A model generated the notes under the pieces. That model did not search any database, was not told the DNA's origin, and was given only the letters and a program-made list of their open reading frames with translations. From an uncultured Myxococcales bacterium (GTDB lineage: Bacteria > Myxococcota_A > UBA9042 > DTJE01), in assembly GCA_903847405.1 (NCBI GenBank), contig CAINDP010000034.1, forward strand, positions 1 through 64,000: a DNA stretch of 64,000 nt. Reading direction: 5' to 3'. The position numbers and the translations under genes are program-made. Shown piece by piece: positions 1 through 10,480 of this stretch. The first letter of the stretch is position 1. Every line of letters begins with the position of its first letter.

Positions 1-366
1 CCATCCAGGGAGCCCGCGGATGAACCGACACCCCCCCCTGCCGGGGGCCTACAGGCCGTCGCTTCGCTCCGGAGCCCCAGATACATTTCCTGGTGAGGCA
101 ACGAATCCTGCTTCAGATACTTTTTTACTTGACGCAACGGGCATCCTGCGCGGTCCGCGACGGGTTTGACAGGGGCCTCGCGTTGGCCTATCAAGGTCTG
201 CAGCAGCAAGCAAACCAGGGTGGCCGGATCGTGTTGCCGACCCATCTCCTCACGCCCCCCCACCAGGGGGTCGAGCCGTCCGGCCCTGCCGAAGGCGTCC
301 TTCTGGCCGGACGGTTGACGGCGGAGTGAGGACCGGGGATGCTCCCACGGACAACGAGGAGCTCCC

Positions 367-1698
367 ATGACCGCCGCGCCCCAGCATCCCGAACGCCCCG
401 GCTTCTTCCGGCGCTTCCCGCGCAACTTCTGGGTCGTCATCCTGATGGAGTTCTTCGAGCGCGGTTCGTACTACGGCGTCATGTCGGTCCTGGCCGTCTA
501 CCTGGGCGACACGGCCCGCGGCGGCGTGCTGGGCCTGCCGGAACACTCCGTCGGCAGCCTGCTGGGCATCATCACGCCGATGCTGTACCTGCTGCCCATC
601 CTCAGCGGCGCGCTGGCCGAACGCTTCGGGTACCGGCGCATGCTGATGATCGCCTTCACGCTGCTGGCCACCGGCTACGCCCTGATCCCGATGGCGACCG
701 GGGAGACTGCCGTCTTCGCGGCGCTGGTGGTCATGGCGCTGGGCGCCGGCACCTTCAAGCCCATCCCGTCGGGCTCCATCGCGCGCATCACCACCCCGTC
801 GAACTCGACGCAGGCCTTCGGCATCTTCTACTGGACGATCAACCTGGGCGCCTTCCTGGTGCCGCTGTTCCTGGTCGGCTGGCTGAAGGCGATCAACTGG
901 ACCTACGTGTTCCTGATGGCGTCGGTGGGCACGGGCCTGATGCTGCTGCCCGTGATCGCCCTGTTCAAGGAGCCGCCCCGCCCGGAAAACCGCAAGTCCC
1001 TGGGCGAGGTCCTGGCCGGCGCGGCCCTGGTCCTGCGGGACTGGCGCTTCGTGCTGATGATCGTGATCTACTCGGGCTTCTGGATCCTGTACTTCCAGAT
1101 GTTCCACACGGTGCTGTGGTACCTGAAGGACTACGTGGACATGGCCCCCGTGGAATCGGTCGTGAACGGCGCCCTGGCCCTGGTGGGCATCACGATGGCG
1201 TTCAAGTTCGACGTCGAGCACGTGACCGTCATCAACGCCGGCACGATCATCCTGCTGCAACTGGTCGTGTCCCGCCTGGTCGCGAACACCCGCGCCCTGC
1301 CCACGATGGTGGTCGGCATCGCCATGGCCACCTGCGGCATGGGGCTGCTGGCGTTTTCCAGCCACGCGGCGTTCTTCATCCTGGGGATCTTCGTGTTTTC
1401 CGTGGGCGAAATGACCACGCATCCGAAGTTCATTTCCTACGTGGGCCTGATCGCGCCCGACGACAAGAAGGCGTTGTACATGGGCTACATGTTCCTGTAC
1501 GGCGTGCTGGGCAGTTCCATCGGCGGGTTCATCGGCGGGTATGGGTACGAGCATTTCGTGAAGCAGAACAACGATCCGCAGACGTTGTGGCTGCTGTTCG
1601 CCTGCATCGGTGTCGCGACCATCGTGGGGTTGCTGGTGTTCGACCGGTTCGTCGCGCCGGCGAACGCGCAGGGAAAGGCGCGCGAGAACGCAGCCTAG
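367..1698 (+). CDS. POT/PTR-like MFS transporter
   Basis: 443 aa polytopic protein; ERGSYYG motif near N-terminus and FKP motif (GAGTFKPIPSGS) as in proton-dependent oligopeptide transporters. Confidence 0.8.
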   Translation: MTAAPQHPERPGFFRRFPRNFWVVILMEFFERGSYYGVMSVLAVYLGDTARGGVLGLPEHSVGSLLGIITPMLYLLPILSGALAERFGYRRMLMIAFTLLATGYALIPMATGETAVFAALVVMALGAGTFKPIPSGSIARITTPSNSTQAFGIFYWTINLGAFLVPLFLVGWLKAINWTYVFLMASVGTGLMLLPVIALFKEPPRPENRKSLGEVLAGAALVLRDWRFVLMIVIYSGFWILYFQMFHTVLWYLKDYVDMAPVESVVNGALALVGITMAFKFDVEHVTVINAGTIILLQLVVSRLVANTRALPTMVVGIAMATCGMGLLAFSSHAAFFILGIFVFSVGEMTTHPKFISYVGLIAPDDKKALYMGYMFLYGVLGSSIGGFIGGYGYEHFVKQNNDPQTLWLLFACIGVATIVGLLVFDRFVAPANAQGKARENAA

Positions 1699-1714
1699 GC
1701 GAGTCGCGCGCTGA

Positions 1715-2752
1715 TCATGCCCGCCCCTTCTTCCCGCCGACGATCAGGCCGGCCAGCAGATCGACGATGAGGGGCTCGGGGCCCGCGCTGCCCTTCTTGA
1801 TGCGGATTTCCGCCGCCGGGGCCGCCTTCAGGAAGGTATCCAGTTCTGCGGCCTGATAGCGGGCGGCGCCGCGCTTCGTCATGTCCCACTTGAAATCGTG
1901 CTTCAGGCCCAGGCGCTCCATGGACTCGCTGGAACTGGCGCCACGGGCCACCAGCGCCTGCGCCGTCCGCAAGGTTCGGACTTGCCGAACGATCTTGTGG
2001 TACAGCGAGATGGCTTCGCCCCGGGCGTCCCGTGCGTCCTCCAGTTCCCGCACCGCGATCTTCACCGCCTTGCCCAGATCCCGTTCCGAAACGGCGTCCT
2101 GCAGGTCCCAGGGCGCGGGCCGGCGCGACCGCTGGACCAGCCCGACCAGGTCGGCCTCGGTGACCCGACCGCCCTTCCCGGCAAACTCGACCAGCAGGTG
2201 CATCGCTGCATCCAGCGCCGCCCGGTCCGTGCCCACCAGGTCCAGCAGCGCGTCCTGCGTCCTCCCGTCCATCCCGATGCCGGCCTCGCGGGTCGCCTGG
2301 GAAATCAGGGCCTGGATCTGCCGGTCCTTCAGCGTCGCCGGGACGATGACCAGGCCGATCGCCGTGACCTTCGTCGCCAGCGCGCTCTTGGCCGCCTTCC
2401 CTTCCGCGAAGAACAGGACGCGCAGGTGCGGAGCGGGCGAATCCAGGAAACCCACCAGAGCGGGGGGGGGCTTGGCGCCGCTGCCCACGTTGGTGATTGC
2501 GACGACGGTGCCCTCGCCGAACAGCGGCGCGTCGGAGGCCATCGCCGCCAGCCGGGACCACGCGTCGGTCTTGGCGCCCTCGGCGTCCAGGCGCACGATG
2601 GAAACTGGCGAGGCGGTGCGTTTCAGGTCCGCGGCCATCGCCTCGATCAGGCCTTCGCGAACCGCGTCGTCCCCTCCGGCAACCAGCACCGCGGCGGCAT
2701 CACCGCCCTTTTCCAGCACGCGCCGAAGGTCCTCGACTTCCGCGATCGTCAC
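1715..2752 (-). CDS. holA: DNA polymerase III delta subunit-like protein
   Basis: 345 aa; HolA-like layout (N-terminal AAA-like region with LRVLFFAEGKAAKSALATKV, then helical C-terminus DLQDAVSERDLGKAVKIAVRELE...ISLYHKIVRQVRTL). Confidence 0.65.
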   Translation of the reverse strand: MTIAEVEDLRRVLEKGGDAAAVLVAGGDDAVREGLIEAMAADLKRTASPVSIVRLDAEGAKTDAWSRLAAMASDAPLFGEGTVVAITNVGSGAKPPPALVGFLDSPAPHLRVLFFAEGKAAKSALATKVTAIGLVIVPATLKDRQIQALISQATREAGIGMDGRTQDALLDLVGTDRAALDAAMHLLVEFAGKGGRVTEADLVGLVQRSRRPAPWDLQDAVSERDLGKAVKIAVRELEDARDARGEAISLYHKIVRQVRTLRTAQALVARGASSSESMERLGLKHDFKWDMTKRGAARYQAAELDTFLKAAPAAEIRIKKGSAGPEPLIVDLLAGLIVGGKKGRA

Positions 2753-2823
2753 AGGTCCGCTCCACCCTTTCGGTCCGCGCCGATCATCGTCTGGTCGGGG
2801 TCACGGGTCAACGGCGGAGCCAC

Positions 2824-2850
2824 CGAAAAGGGTGACTGTCCCACTTTCCC
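2824..2850. repeat. Short REP-like element, variant GAAAAGGGTGACTGTCCCACTTTCCCG
   Basis: Imperfect palindrome resembling the GGTGTCTGTCCCCATTTTCC elements elsewhere in the window; intergenic. Confidence 0.45.
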
Positions 2851-2905
2851 GCTGCGGCCAGGGCCGTCTCTTCAAGTCCGCGGAACTTCGGCTTTCCCGG
2901 GAGCT

Positions 2906-3568
2906 TCACTTCACGGCCTCGACCAGTCGCAGGGACGGCACCAGCGGCAGCACGGGGATCGCCGCCACCCCGTCCAGACGCAGACCGGCCTCCACCACCA
3001 TGCGTTCGAGTTCCCGGCTGGAGTGGAACGTCGCAGGTCCGGTCGCCAGCGCGATGGCGCGCAGGCAGGCCGAATCCCACCAGGATTCGGTACACACCTG
3101 CGCCAGGAACAGGCGGCCACCCGGACGCAACAGATCCCGGATGCGGGCCAGGAACACCTGGGGATTCCGCACATAGGGGAAGGCGTGGGTCGAAACCACG
3201 GCATCGAACCCGCCCTGGGCCTCGCTCGAATTGTTCCCTTCCAGCAGAACCTCGTCCGGCACATCGTCAACGGTGCCCAGCAGGTAGGCGACGTGGGGAT
3301 GGGCGTAATCGGCGCGGGCGCGGTGGATCATCGCGCCCGTGGGATCGACGCCGACGACCCGGACGTCGGGAAGGCGCTCCGCCAGTGCCACGGCCAGTTG
3401 ACCGATCCCGCACCCCGCGTCGAGGATGCGCCGGGCGCCTGGACACGCCTCGGCGACCCGTTTCACGACGAGGTCCCGCGTCGGCTTCAGGCTGAAAGGC
3501 TGTGAAACAAGGTATTCGTATCGCGGAGCCCAGAACTCCCACGCGGACAGATGCCGACTCCCCATCAT
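2906..3568 (-). CDS. Class I SAM-dependent methyltransferase
   Basis: RRILDAGCGIGQLAVALAERLPDVRVVGVD motif I; start at MMGSRHLS with a GGAGG upstream rather than the longer ORF start. Confidence 0.8.
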   Translation of the reverse strand: MMGSRHLSAWEFWAPRYEYLVSQPFSLKPTRDLVVKRVAEACPGARRILDAGCGIGQLAVALAERLPDVRVVGVDPTGAMIHRARADYAHPHVAYLLGTVDDVPDEVLLEGNNSSEAQGGFDAVVSTHAFPYVRNPQVFLARIRDLLRPGGRLFLAQVCTESWWDSACLRAIALATGPATFHSSRELERMVVEAGLRLDGVAAIPVLPLVPSLRLVEAVK

Positions 3569-3750
3569 GACAGCCTCCTCCCTCCCTGCCGTCCGCAGGG
3601 GGCGCCCGGGAATCCCGCTTCCGGCGGCGACATCGATGGTCGCACGAAAGATCCGGAAGTACCGGTGCCGGCAATATGATGTCGTTGAAGTTTCACGGGG
3701 GAACCGGGCAGCACCAACGGGTGCGACCGCCGGAAATGCCCTGACCCGGA

Positions 3751-4512
3751 TCACGTCGCGCGATCACCGCCCGTCTTCCAGGTGTCGCTTTCGATCACGC
3801 CGTCCACGATCGCGACGATCCGATCGCACCGGTTCGCCAGGCGCAGGTCGTGGGTCACGATGACGAAGGCGCCACGGAACTCCCGGTTGAATTCCCGCAG
3901 GAGGTCGAACACCTGGTCCGCCGCGTGGGTGTCCAGGTTGCCGGTGGGCTCGTCCGCCAGGACCAGCGGCGGGTGCATCGCCAGCGCCCGCGCAACGGCG
4001 ACACGCTGCTGCTGGCCGCCCGACAGGTCCGACGCCCGGGCCGTGATCTTGTCCTCCAGGCCCACGCGCACCAGCAGTTGCCGGGCCCGCTCGCGCATCT
4101 CGTCGTCCGGCGATCCCCGGTGGACCAGCAGCGGCATCATCACGTTTTCCAGCGTGGTGAACGCCGGCAGCAGGTGGTGGTGCTGGAACACGAAGCCGAT
4201 CTTTTCGCCCCGGAACCGCGTCAGGCCGGCATCATTCAGCGTGGACGTGTCGGTGCCGTCCAGGAAGATGCGCCCGGAGGTGGGACGGTCCAGCAGGCCG
4301 ACCAGGTTCAGCAGCGTGCTCTTGCCCGCTCCGGACGGTCCCACCATCGCCACGAACTCGCCCGGGTTCACGACGAGGTCGATGCCGTGGAGCACCTCGG
4401 TGATCACTTTCTTGCCGAAGGACTTGCGCACACCCTCCAGGCGCAGGATCGGCCCGACGGATGCCGCGGTCGCCGGCCCCTCGCCCGTCGGCAGTTCGTT
4501 CGGGTCAGCCAT
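3751..4512 (-). CDS. ABC transporter ATP-binding protein (LolD/MacB type)
   Basis: Walker [10 protein letters not shown], signature [15 protein letters not shown], Walker [13 protein letters not shown]. Confidence 0.95.
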   Translation of the reverse strand: MADPNELPTGEGPATAASVGPILRLEGVRKSFGKKVITEVLHGIDLVVNPGEFVAMVGPSGAGKSTLLNLVGLLDRPTSGRIFLDGTDTSTLNDAGLTRFRGEKIGFVFQHHHLLPAFTTLENVMMPLLVHRGSPDDEMRERARQLLVRVGLEDKITARASDLSGGQQQRVAVARALAMHPPLVLADEPTGNLDTHAADQVFDLLREFNREFRGAFVIVTHDLRLANRCDRIVAIVDGVIESDTWKTGGDRAT

Positions 4513-5722
4513 ACCGAATCACCTCTGCGGGGTCCAGGCGCGCGGCCCGGCGAGCCGGTGCGACCGCGGCCACCATGCCCACCACGGTCGCCATGGCCGA
4601 CGCCGCGGCGAACCGCGTCCAGGTCAGGTCCACGGGGAAGATCGGCGAACCGTCCGGGGCCACCGCCATGCTGCGGAAGCCGACGGCCAGCACCGCACCC
4701 AGGGCGCACCCCAGGGCCGAACCCACCAGGCCCAGCAGCGCGCCCTGCAGCAGGAAGATCGCCATGGTCTGCCGGGTGGACGTGCCGATGGCCTTCAGGA
4801 TGCCGATTTCCCGGGACTTCTGGACGACCGCGACGACCAGCACCGAGGCGATGCCCAGCGCCACGGCCAGCACCACGAAGAACTGGATCATCCAGGAGGA
4901 CATGTTCTGGGACTTCAGGCCCACCAGCAAAGGCCGGTTGATGTCCATCCACGTTTCCGCGACCAGGCCCGTCCGGTCCGTGATGTCCGCCGCCATCCGG
5001 TCCGCGTCGAAGATGCTGTCCACTCGGACCTCGATGCTGGTGATGCCGTCCTCCAGGTTCAGCAGCGTCTGGGCGTTCCGGATCGATGCCAGGACCCAGC
5101 GCTCGTTCAGGTCCTTGGCGCCCAGGTCGAACAGCCCGCCCACCGTGAACACGTCGGATCGTCCGCCTTCGGTGACCAGGCGCACCTTGTCGCCGATCCC
5201 CAGGCCCAGGTCCCGGGCCAGTCCCACGCCCAGCACGACGTCGTTGCCGTCCAGCCGGAACCGGCCGCCCTTCAGACGCCCCGTGATGTTCACGATCCGG
5301 TCGAAGCGATCAGTGTCCACGCCCCGCAACGCCACGGCCTTGCTGACGTCGCCCTTCACCACGAACGCCGCGCCGGCCGCGATGGGCGACGTCGCGACGA
5401 CACCGGGCACCCGCTCGATGCGGGTCAGGTTCAGGGGCCAGTCCGGCAGCGTCCGGGTCCGCACCGCCACCTTTTCCACCCGGGCCGCGACGGCCGCTTC
5501 ACCCTCCGCCACCATGCGCCGGGCGGTTTCGTCCTGGGGTCGGACGACCACGTGGGGCTGGCTGCCCAGGGTGTTGGCGACCAGGCTGGTCTGGAGGCCC
5601 GAGATCAGCGCCGACAGGAACACGATGACCGCCACCCCCACGGCGACGCCCGCCAGCGTCAGCAGCGTCTGGAAGCGGCCCTCGCGCAGGAAGCGCAGGG
5701 AAACGATCACCTCGAAGCGCAT
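4505..5722 (-). CDS. ABC transporter permease (FtsX/MacB-like)
   Basis: 405 aa; N-terminal TM, periplasmic domain, three C-terminal TMs; overlaps the ATPase start. Confidence 0.9.
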   Translation of the reverse strand: MRFEVIVSLRFLREGRFQTLLTLAGVAVGVAVIVFLSALISGLQTSLVANTLGSQPHVVVRPQDETARRMVAEGEAAVAARVEKVAVRTRTLPDWPLNLTRIERVPGVVATSPIAAGAAFVVKGDVSKAVALRGVDTDRFDRIVNITGRLKGGRFRLDGNDVVLGVGLARDLGLGIGDKVRLVTEGGRSDVFTVGGLFDLGAKDLNERWVLASIRNAQTLLNLEDGITSIEVRVDSIFDADRMAADITDRTGLVAETWMDINRPLLVGLKSQNMSSWMIQFFVVLAVALGIASVLVVAVVQKSREIGILKAIGTSTRQTMAIFLLQGALLGLVGSALGCALGAVLAVGFRSMAVAPDGSPIFPVDLTWTRFAAASAMATVVGMVAAVAPARRAARLDPAEVIRYG

Positions 5723-5731
5723 GCATCCACC

Positions 5732-6946
5732 CTACTCGCGAACCGCCCGGACCCGCTGGCCGGCCTTCAGGCGCAGGCCGTCCCCCGACACGACGTCCTC
5801 GCCCACGACCACGCCTTCCACGACCTCGACCCGGTCCTCGCCGCGCAGGCCCAGGCGCACGTCCCGACGCTCCAGCCGACCGTCCCGGACGGCCAGCACC
5901 CAGGGCCGCGCCCCGGCCACCTCGTGCACGGCCGTTTCGGGCAGAACCAGCGCGGATTCGCGCCGCTCCGCCACGACCTCCACCGAAACCGTCATGTCGG
6001 GCCGCAGGAAGTCCGGCGGCGCCGGCAGCGACAGGTGCACCTCGACCGTTCCCCGCAGGCGATCCACGGCGGGCAGGATCCGTGCAACCCGTGCCGGGAA
6101 GGTCCGCCCCGGGAACGCGTCGGCCGATGCCACGGCGTCCTGCCCTTCCCGCAGCAGGTTCAGGTTCTTTTCATCCGGCTGGACGACCAGGTAGGACGCC
6201 CCGTCGGTGGCCAGCCCCAGCAGCGCGGCGCCGGGCAGGACCACGTCGCCGGGTTCCACGTTCCGGGCCAGGATCGTCCCGTCGGCAGGCGCCAGGATCC
6301 GCGTCTGCGCCAGGCGCGCCGAAGCCGACTCCACGTTCGCCCGGGCCATGTCCACGGCCGCAATCGCCGCCCGGGACTCCGCCCCTGCCGCCGTGCCCGA
6401 ACCCGCCGCCTGGGATCGGGCCGCCGCGTGCCGGGCACGCGCCTGCTCCACCAGCATCCTCGCCTGGTCCAGTTCGTCCCCGGTCGAGGCCCCGGCCGCC
6501 GCCAGGGAGGATGTCCGGGTGAACCGCAGTTCGGCGAGGTCCAGCGCCGCCTTGGCCTGCCGCTGATCCTCCGACGCCACCCGCCCCGTGATCCCCCGGA
6601 CCTGGTCGCTGCGGGCCAGGGCCTGCTGCAACGCCGCACCGGCCTGGGCCAGCGCCGCGCCCGCCTCCCGGTCCTCCAGGCGCACCAGCACCGCGCCGGC
6701 CTTCACGCGGTCGCCTTCCCGAACCGCGACCTCGACCACGCGCCCCATCGCGACCGTTCCGATCGCCACGCGCGCCGCGGCCGCCACGCGCCCGCTGACC
6801 ACCACGGTCTGCACCAGGGGCCGCTGCTGGACCACCGTCACCACGACCGAGGGCCCGCGGACCAGCACCACCACCCCGAAGGCGGCGGCGGCCAGAACCA
6901 GGCCCAGCGCAACCGATCCGCCAATGATCCAGCCACGTCGTTTCAT
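5732..6946 (-). CDS. HlyD/RND-type periplasmic adaptor subunit
   Basis: MKRRGWIIGGSVALGLVLAAAAFG signal anchor; biotinyl-lipoyl-like halves (GRVVEVAVREGDRVKAGAVLVRLEDREA) and coiled coil; start at 6946 overlaps the MarR stop. Confidence 0.9.
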   Translation of the reverse strand: MKRRGWIIGGSVALGLVLAAAAFGVVVLVRGPSVVVTVVQQRPLVQTVVVSGRVAAAARVAIGTVAMGRVVEVAVREGDRVKAGAVLVRLEDREAGAALAQAGAALQQALARSDQVRGITGRVASEDQRQAKAALDLAELRFTRTSSLAAAGASTGDELDQARMLVEQARARHAAARSQAAGSGTAAGAESRAAIAAVDMARANVESASARLAQTRILAPADGTILARNVEPGDVVLPGAALLGLATDGASYLVVQPDEKNLNLLREGQDAVASADAFPGRTFPARVARILPAVDRLRGTVEVHLSLPAPPDFLRPDMTVSVEVVAERRESALVLPETAVHEVAGARPWVLAVRDGRLERRDVRLGLRGEDRVEVVEGVVVGEDVVSGDGLRLKAGQRVRAVRE

Positions 6947-7446
6947 GGCGTCTCTCCACGGTTCCCGGCAGGGTCGAGCGACATCGACTCCCTGCCCTCC
7001 TCCGCCTGCAGCCGTTCCGCCGCTCGCCCCATGGCCTCCAGTCCCAGCCGGACCAGGTCCAGTTCCACGTCGTCCATGGTCGCCAGCAGGCGCGCCGTCC
7101 GGACGCTGCCCGCCGCCCGCAGGCGATCCGCCGTCTGGACGCCCGCATCCGTCAATCGGACCAGCACCGAGCGCCCGTCCGACGGATCCGCCTCGCGCAC
7201 GATCAGTCCCTGGACCTCCAGCCGATCGACCGTCTCGCTGACCGAGGCCTTGGTGACGTGCAGCGCCACCCCGATGGCGCCCACCCGCAGGGCCCCGGAC
7301 GCCCGCAGCAGGAACACCACCTTCAACTGGCTGGTGCCCAGTTCCGACCCCAGCCAGGCATCGGGCTCGCCCCACCCCACGGCGCGATGGACCCGTTCCT
7401 CCAGGCCCAGGATGCGGCGGATGGTGTCTTCGCGACGGCCGGACAT
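6943..7446 (-). CDS. MarR-family transcriptional regulator
   Basis: wHTH: LGTSQLKVVFLLRASGALRVGAIGVALHVTKASVSETVDRLEVQGLIVREADPSDGRSVLVRLTDAG; GGGGGG upstream of ATG at 7446. Confidence 0.9.
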   Translation of the reverse strand: MSGRREDTIRRILGLEERVHRAVGWGEPDAWLGSELGTSQLKVVFLLRASGALRVGAIGVALHVTKASVSETVDRLEVQGLIVREADPSDGRSVLVRLTDAGVQTADRLRAAGSVRTARLLATMDDVELDLVRLGLEAMGRAAERLQAEEGRESMSLDPAGNRGETP

Positions 7447-7483
7447 GATCCCCCCCAACGGTGCGGACAACTACGGTTGGTAT

Positions 7484-7510
7484 GGTCCTCCCGAACTTTT
7501 CGGAAGTCAA
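7484..7510 (-). promoter_or_regulatory. Candidate promoter/operator of the marR-hlyD-ABC operon
   Basis: On the minus strand, TTGACT (7510-7505) followed by inverted repeat CCGAA-AAG-TTCGG (7503-7491) in the spacer region. Confidence 0.35.
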
Positions 7511-7534
7511 CGTGGTGTCGCGGGGATCCGTTGC

Positions 7535-8791
7535 TCAGTGCGGAGATGCGGGGCGCTCGCGGTGCGGCGTCGCGGGGCTGTTCCGGCCGGCCGCGACCTG
7601 CCGCGGCCCTCCCAGGATCCGGGCGCGCACCCGCGGCGTCGCGGGCACGGGTTCCGCCTCCCCCTCCGTCGCCACCCGTCGTTCGATCGGAACGAACGGT
7701 CGCGCCGGAACACCGACATAGAAGGACATGGGCCGGATCAGGCGGTTGTCGGCGGCCTGCTCCAGGATGTGGGCCGTCCATCCCACGACACGCCCCATCA
7801 CGAAGATCGGCGTGAACTGGGCCGGCGCGAATCCCATCAGGGCGTACATGGGGCCGGTTTCGAAGTCGAGGTTCGGGTGGATGCCCTTTTCCTCGCGCAT
7901 CGCCTCCCGCAGGACGTCCCCGATGGCATGCCAGCGGTCGTTGCCCACGATCGCGGCCACGCGCCGCCCCCAGGCCGCGGCCAGCGGCACCCGGGAATCG
8001 CCGTTCCGGTAGACCCGGTGTCCAAAGCCCATGATCTTGCGATGTTCGGACAGCCTCGCCTTCAGCCAGGTCCGCGCGTTTTCCGGCGATCCCACCTGGG
8101 CCAGATCCACGATGACCGCCTCGTTGGCGCCGCCGTGCAGCGCCCCCTTCAGCGCCGCGATCCCCGCGGTGACCGCCCCGTGCAGGTCCGCCATCGTCGA
8201 CGTGACGACCCGCGCGGCGAAGGTGGACGCGTTGAACCCGTGCTCGGCGTACAGGATCAGCGCGACCTCGAACGCCTTCACGATGTCCGGATGCGGCACG
8301 CGACCGAAGGTCATCCAGAACACGTTTTCGGCCAGCGACAGGTCCGATCGCGGCGGGATCGGGGCCAGGCCCTGCCGCGCCCGCGCATCGACGGCCACGA
8401 TGGTCGGGATCCGCGCCAGCAGGTCCAGGGTCTGCCGCCGCTGCGATTCGACGTCGTGCGCCACGGGGACGCTGAGGCCCAGGTACGACACCGCGGTCCG
8501 CAGGACGTCCATCGGGTGGGACCCCGCCGGGCTGTGCTGCAGCAGGAACAGCAGGTCGTCCGGCAGCGCCCGCCTCTTGCGTTCCACTGCCTGGAACGCC
8601 TTCAGTTGCGCCCGGGTCGGCAGTTCCCCGTACCACAGCAGGTACGCCACCTCCTCGAACCCGCAGCGCTCGGCCAGCTCCGTGACCGGGTATCCACGAT
8701 ACGTCAGCGTCTGGGTCGCAGGATCCATGCGGGACACGGCCGTCTTGTCGGCGATGACGCCTTCCAGCCCCTTGCGAATATCGGGTTCCAT
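7535..8791 (-). CDS. prpC: Citrate synthase / 2-methylcitrate synthase family protein
   Basis: 418 aa; LTYRGYPVTELAERCGFEEVAYLLWYGELPT, HGFNASTFAARVVTST, GALHGGANEAV, MGFGHRVYR; adjacent to a PrpD-like gene. Confidence 0.85.
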   Translation of the reverse strand: MEPDIRKGLEGVIADKTAVSRMDPATQTLTYRGYPVTELAERCGFEEVAYLLWYGELPTRAQLKAFQAVERKRRALPDDLLFLLQHSPAGSHPMDVLRTAVSYLGLSVPVAHDVESQRRQTLDLLARIPTIVAVDARARQGLAPIPPRSDLSLAENVFWMTFGRVPHPDIVKAFEVALILYAEHGFNASTFAARVVTSTMADLHGAVTAGIAALKGALHGGANEAVIVDLAQVGSPENARTWLKARLSEHRKIMGFGHRVYRNGDSRVPLAAAWGRRVAAIVGNDRWHAIGDVLREAMREEKGIHPNLDFETGPMYALMGFAPAQFTPIFVMGRVVGWTAHILEQAADNRLIRPMSFYVGVPARPFVPIERRVATEGEAEPVPATPRVRARILGGPRQVAAGRNSPATPHRERPASPH

Positions 8792-8800
8792 CAGGTTCTC

Positions 8801-10309
8801 CTAGAAGATGCCTCGGGTGTCCCGTTCCGTTGCGACCATCCGCCCGCCGGGCAGCGTGACGGTCAGGGCCCGCACCTCGGCAGGGGACAGGGTGTCCAGC
8901 CGGCGCGCCAGCATCAGAAAGCGTTCGCCCTCCCCGGGATCCAGCCATCCCTCGGCCAGCGTCTTGAACTTGCGCTCGTAGTCCGGCCGCGCGAAGGGCC
9001 GGGCCCCGTTCGGATGGGCGTCGGCGACGGCCAGTTCCTCCATGATCACGGCGCTGGTCCGCAACCGGACCTCCGCACGGGCGCCGAAGGCCTTCCGGGA
9101 CGGGTCCGGGTCCAGGTAGCGCCGGGTCCACGCCGGGTCCTCGACGGTCCGGACCTTGCGCCACAGATCCACCGTGTCGGGCCGCGTGGCGCGCTGGCGG
9201 GTGTAGGACTTTTCGTGGTGCCAGGCGCCGTCCTGCAGCGCGACGGCAAAGCAGTACATGACGCTGTGGTCCAGCGTTTCGCGGCTGGCTTCCGGGTCGT
9301 ACTTCTGGGGATCCCCCGAACCCGACCCGATGACGACGTGGGTGTGGTGGCTGGTGTGCAGGACCACCTCGTCGATGATGTCGATGTCGGGGATCTTCGA
9401 CCGCAGCCGGAACGCCAGGTCGATGATCGCCTGAGCCTGGTACTCGGCCGAGTGCTCCTTGGTGTACGACTCCAGGATCGCCCGGCGCGGCTCGTCGGTT
9501 TCGGGCAGGGGAACCTCGTAGGTCGCCCCGGGCCCCCCCAGCATCCAGGCGATCACGCCGTCCTCGCCCTCGTAGATCGGCGAGGGCGACCGCTCGCCCC
9601 GCATGGCCCGGTCCACCGCCTCGATGGCCAGTTTTCCGGTCCACCCGGGCGCGTAGGCCTTCCACGACGAAATTTCGCCCTTCCGGGACTGGCGCGTCGA
9701 AAAGCCCAGGTGCACGGCCTGCTGGATCGCCTGGTACGTGGTTTCGACGTCCAGGCCCAGGCACGCGGAAACCCCCGCGGCGGTCGAGGCGGCCAGGTGC
9801 CCCACGTGATCCTTCTTGTACCGGTGCAGCGAAATGCCCTTGGCCAGGGCGATCTGGACCTCGTAGGCCGCAACCGCGCCCCGCACCACGTCGGCCCCCG
9901 ACCGGCCGCACTGCTGGGCCACGGCCAGGATCGGCGACAGGTTGTCCCCCGGATGCGAGTACTCCTCGGCCAGGAAGGTGTCGTGGAAGTCCAGTTCCCG
10001 GACCGCGGTGGCATTGGCGTAGGCGGCCCATTCGGCCTCGAAGGTCCGGTCCGGCGGCATTCCCAGCAGCGTCGCACCGCCCGGTCGCGGGTGGGCCAGC
10101 ACCTGCGTCCGGATGTTGACCACGGGTCGGCGGTTCAGGGCCGCGACCGCGACGGCCGTGTTGTCGACGACGCGGTTGCCCACCATGTCGACGGTTTCCC
10201 GGGGATAGGTCACGGGTTCGACGGCCACGCGGGCCAGGTTCCAGGCCAGTTGCGACTCCTTGGGCAGCGCCTGGCTGGCAGGTACGGTGCGGACGGTCAG
10301 GATGCGCAT
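8801..10309 (-). CDS. prpD: MmgE/PrpD family protein, likely 2-methylcitrate dehydratase
   Basis: MgmE/PrpD signature around ANATAVRELDFHDTFLAEEYSHPGDNLSPILAVAQ; start MRILTVRTVPAS at 10309. Confidence 0.85.
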   Translation of the reverse strand: MRILTVRTVPASQALPKESQLAWNLARVAVEPVTYPRETVDMVGNRVVDNTAVAVAALNRRPVVNIRTQVLAHPRPGGATLLGMPPDRTFEAEWAAYANATAVRELDFHDTFLAEEYSHPGDNLSPILAVAQQCGRSGADVVRGAVAAYEVQIALAKGISLHRYKKDHVGHLAASTAAGVSACLGLDVETTYQAIQQAVHLGFSTRQSRKGEISSWKAYAPGWTGKLAIEAVDRAMRGERSPSPIYEGEDGVIAWMLGGPGATYEVPLPETDEPRRAILESYTKEHSAEYQAQAIIDLAFRLRSKIPDIDIIDEVVLHTSHHTHVVIGSGSGDPQKYDPEASRETLDHSVMYCFAVALQDGAWHHEKSYTRQRATRPDTVDLWRKVRTVEDPAWTRRYLDPDPSRKAFGARAEVRLRTSAVIMEELAVADAHPNGARPFARPDYERKFKTLAEGWLDPGEGERFLMLARRLDTLSPAEVRALTVTLPGGRMVATERDTRGIF

Positions 10310-10480
10310 GACGCCTCCGATCGAACAGGGTTTCAGGGACAACGTTCTTATTCGGATTCTTTCTGTCAAGGTTTGAGGAACAAGGGAATTCCGGAACCAA
10401 GAGGGCGATTCGGTTCAGTGAAGGCTGGAGGCGGGTGCGCGCGATCGGGGCAGGCCGGACCGGTTCACCGGTTCACCGGT

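Noticed and set aside
1-366. Possible small gene (ORF 93-329)
   Set aside because: No recognisable motif or good ribosome-binding site; overlaps no conserved feature I can identify.
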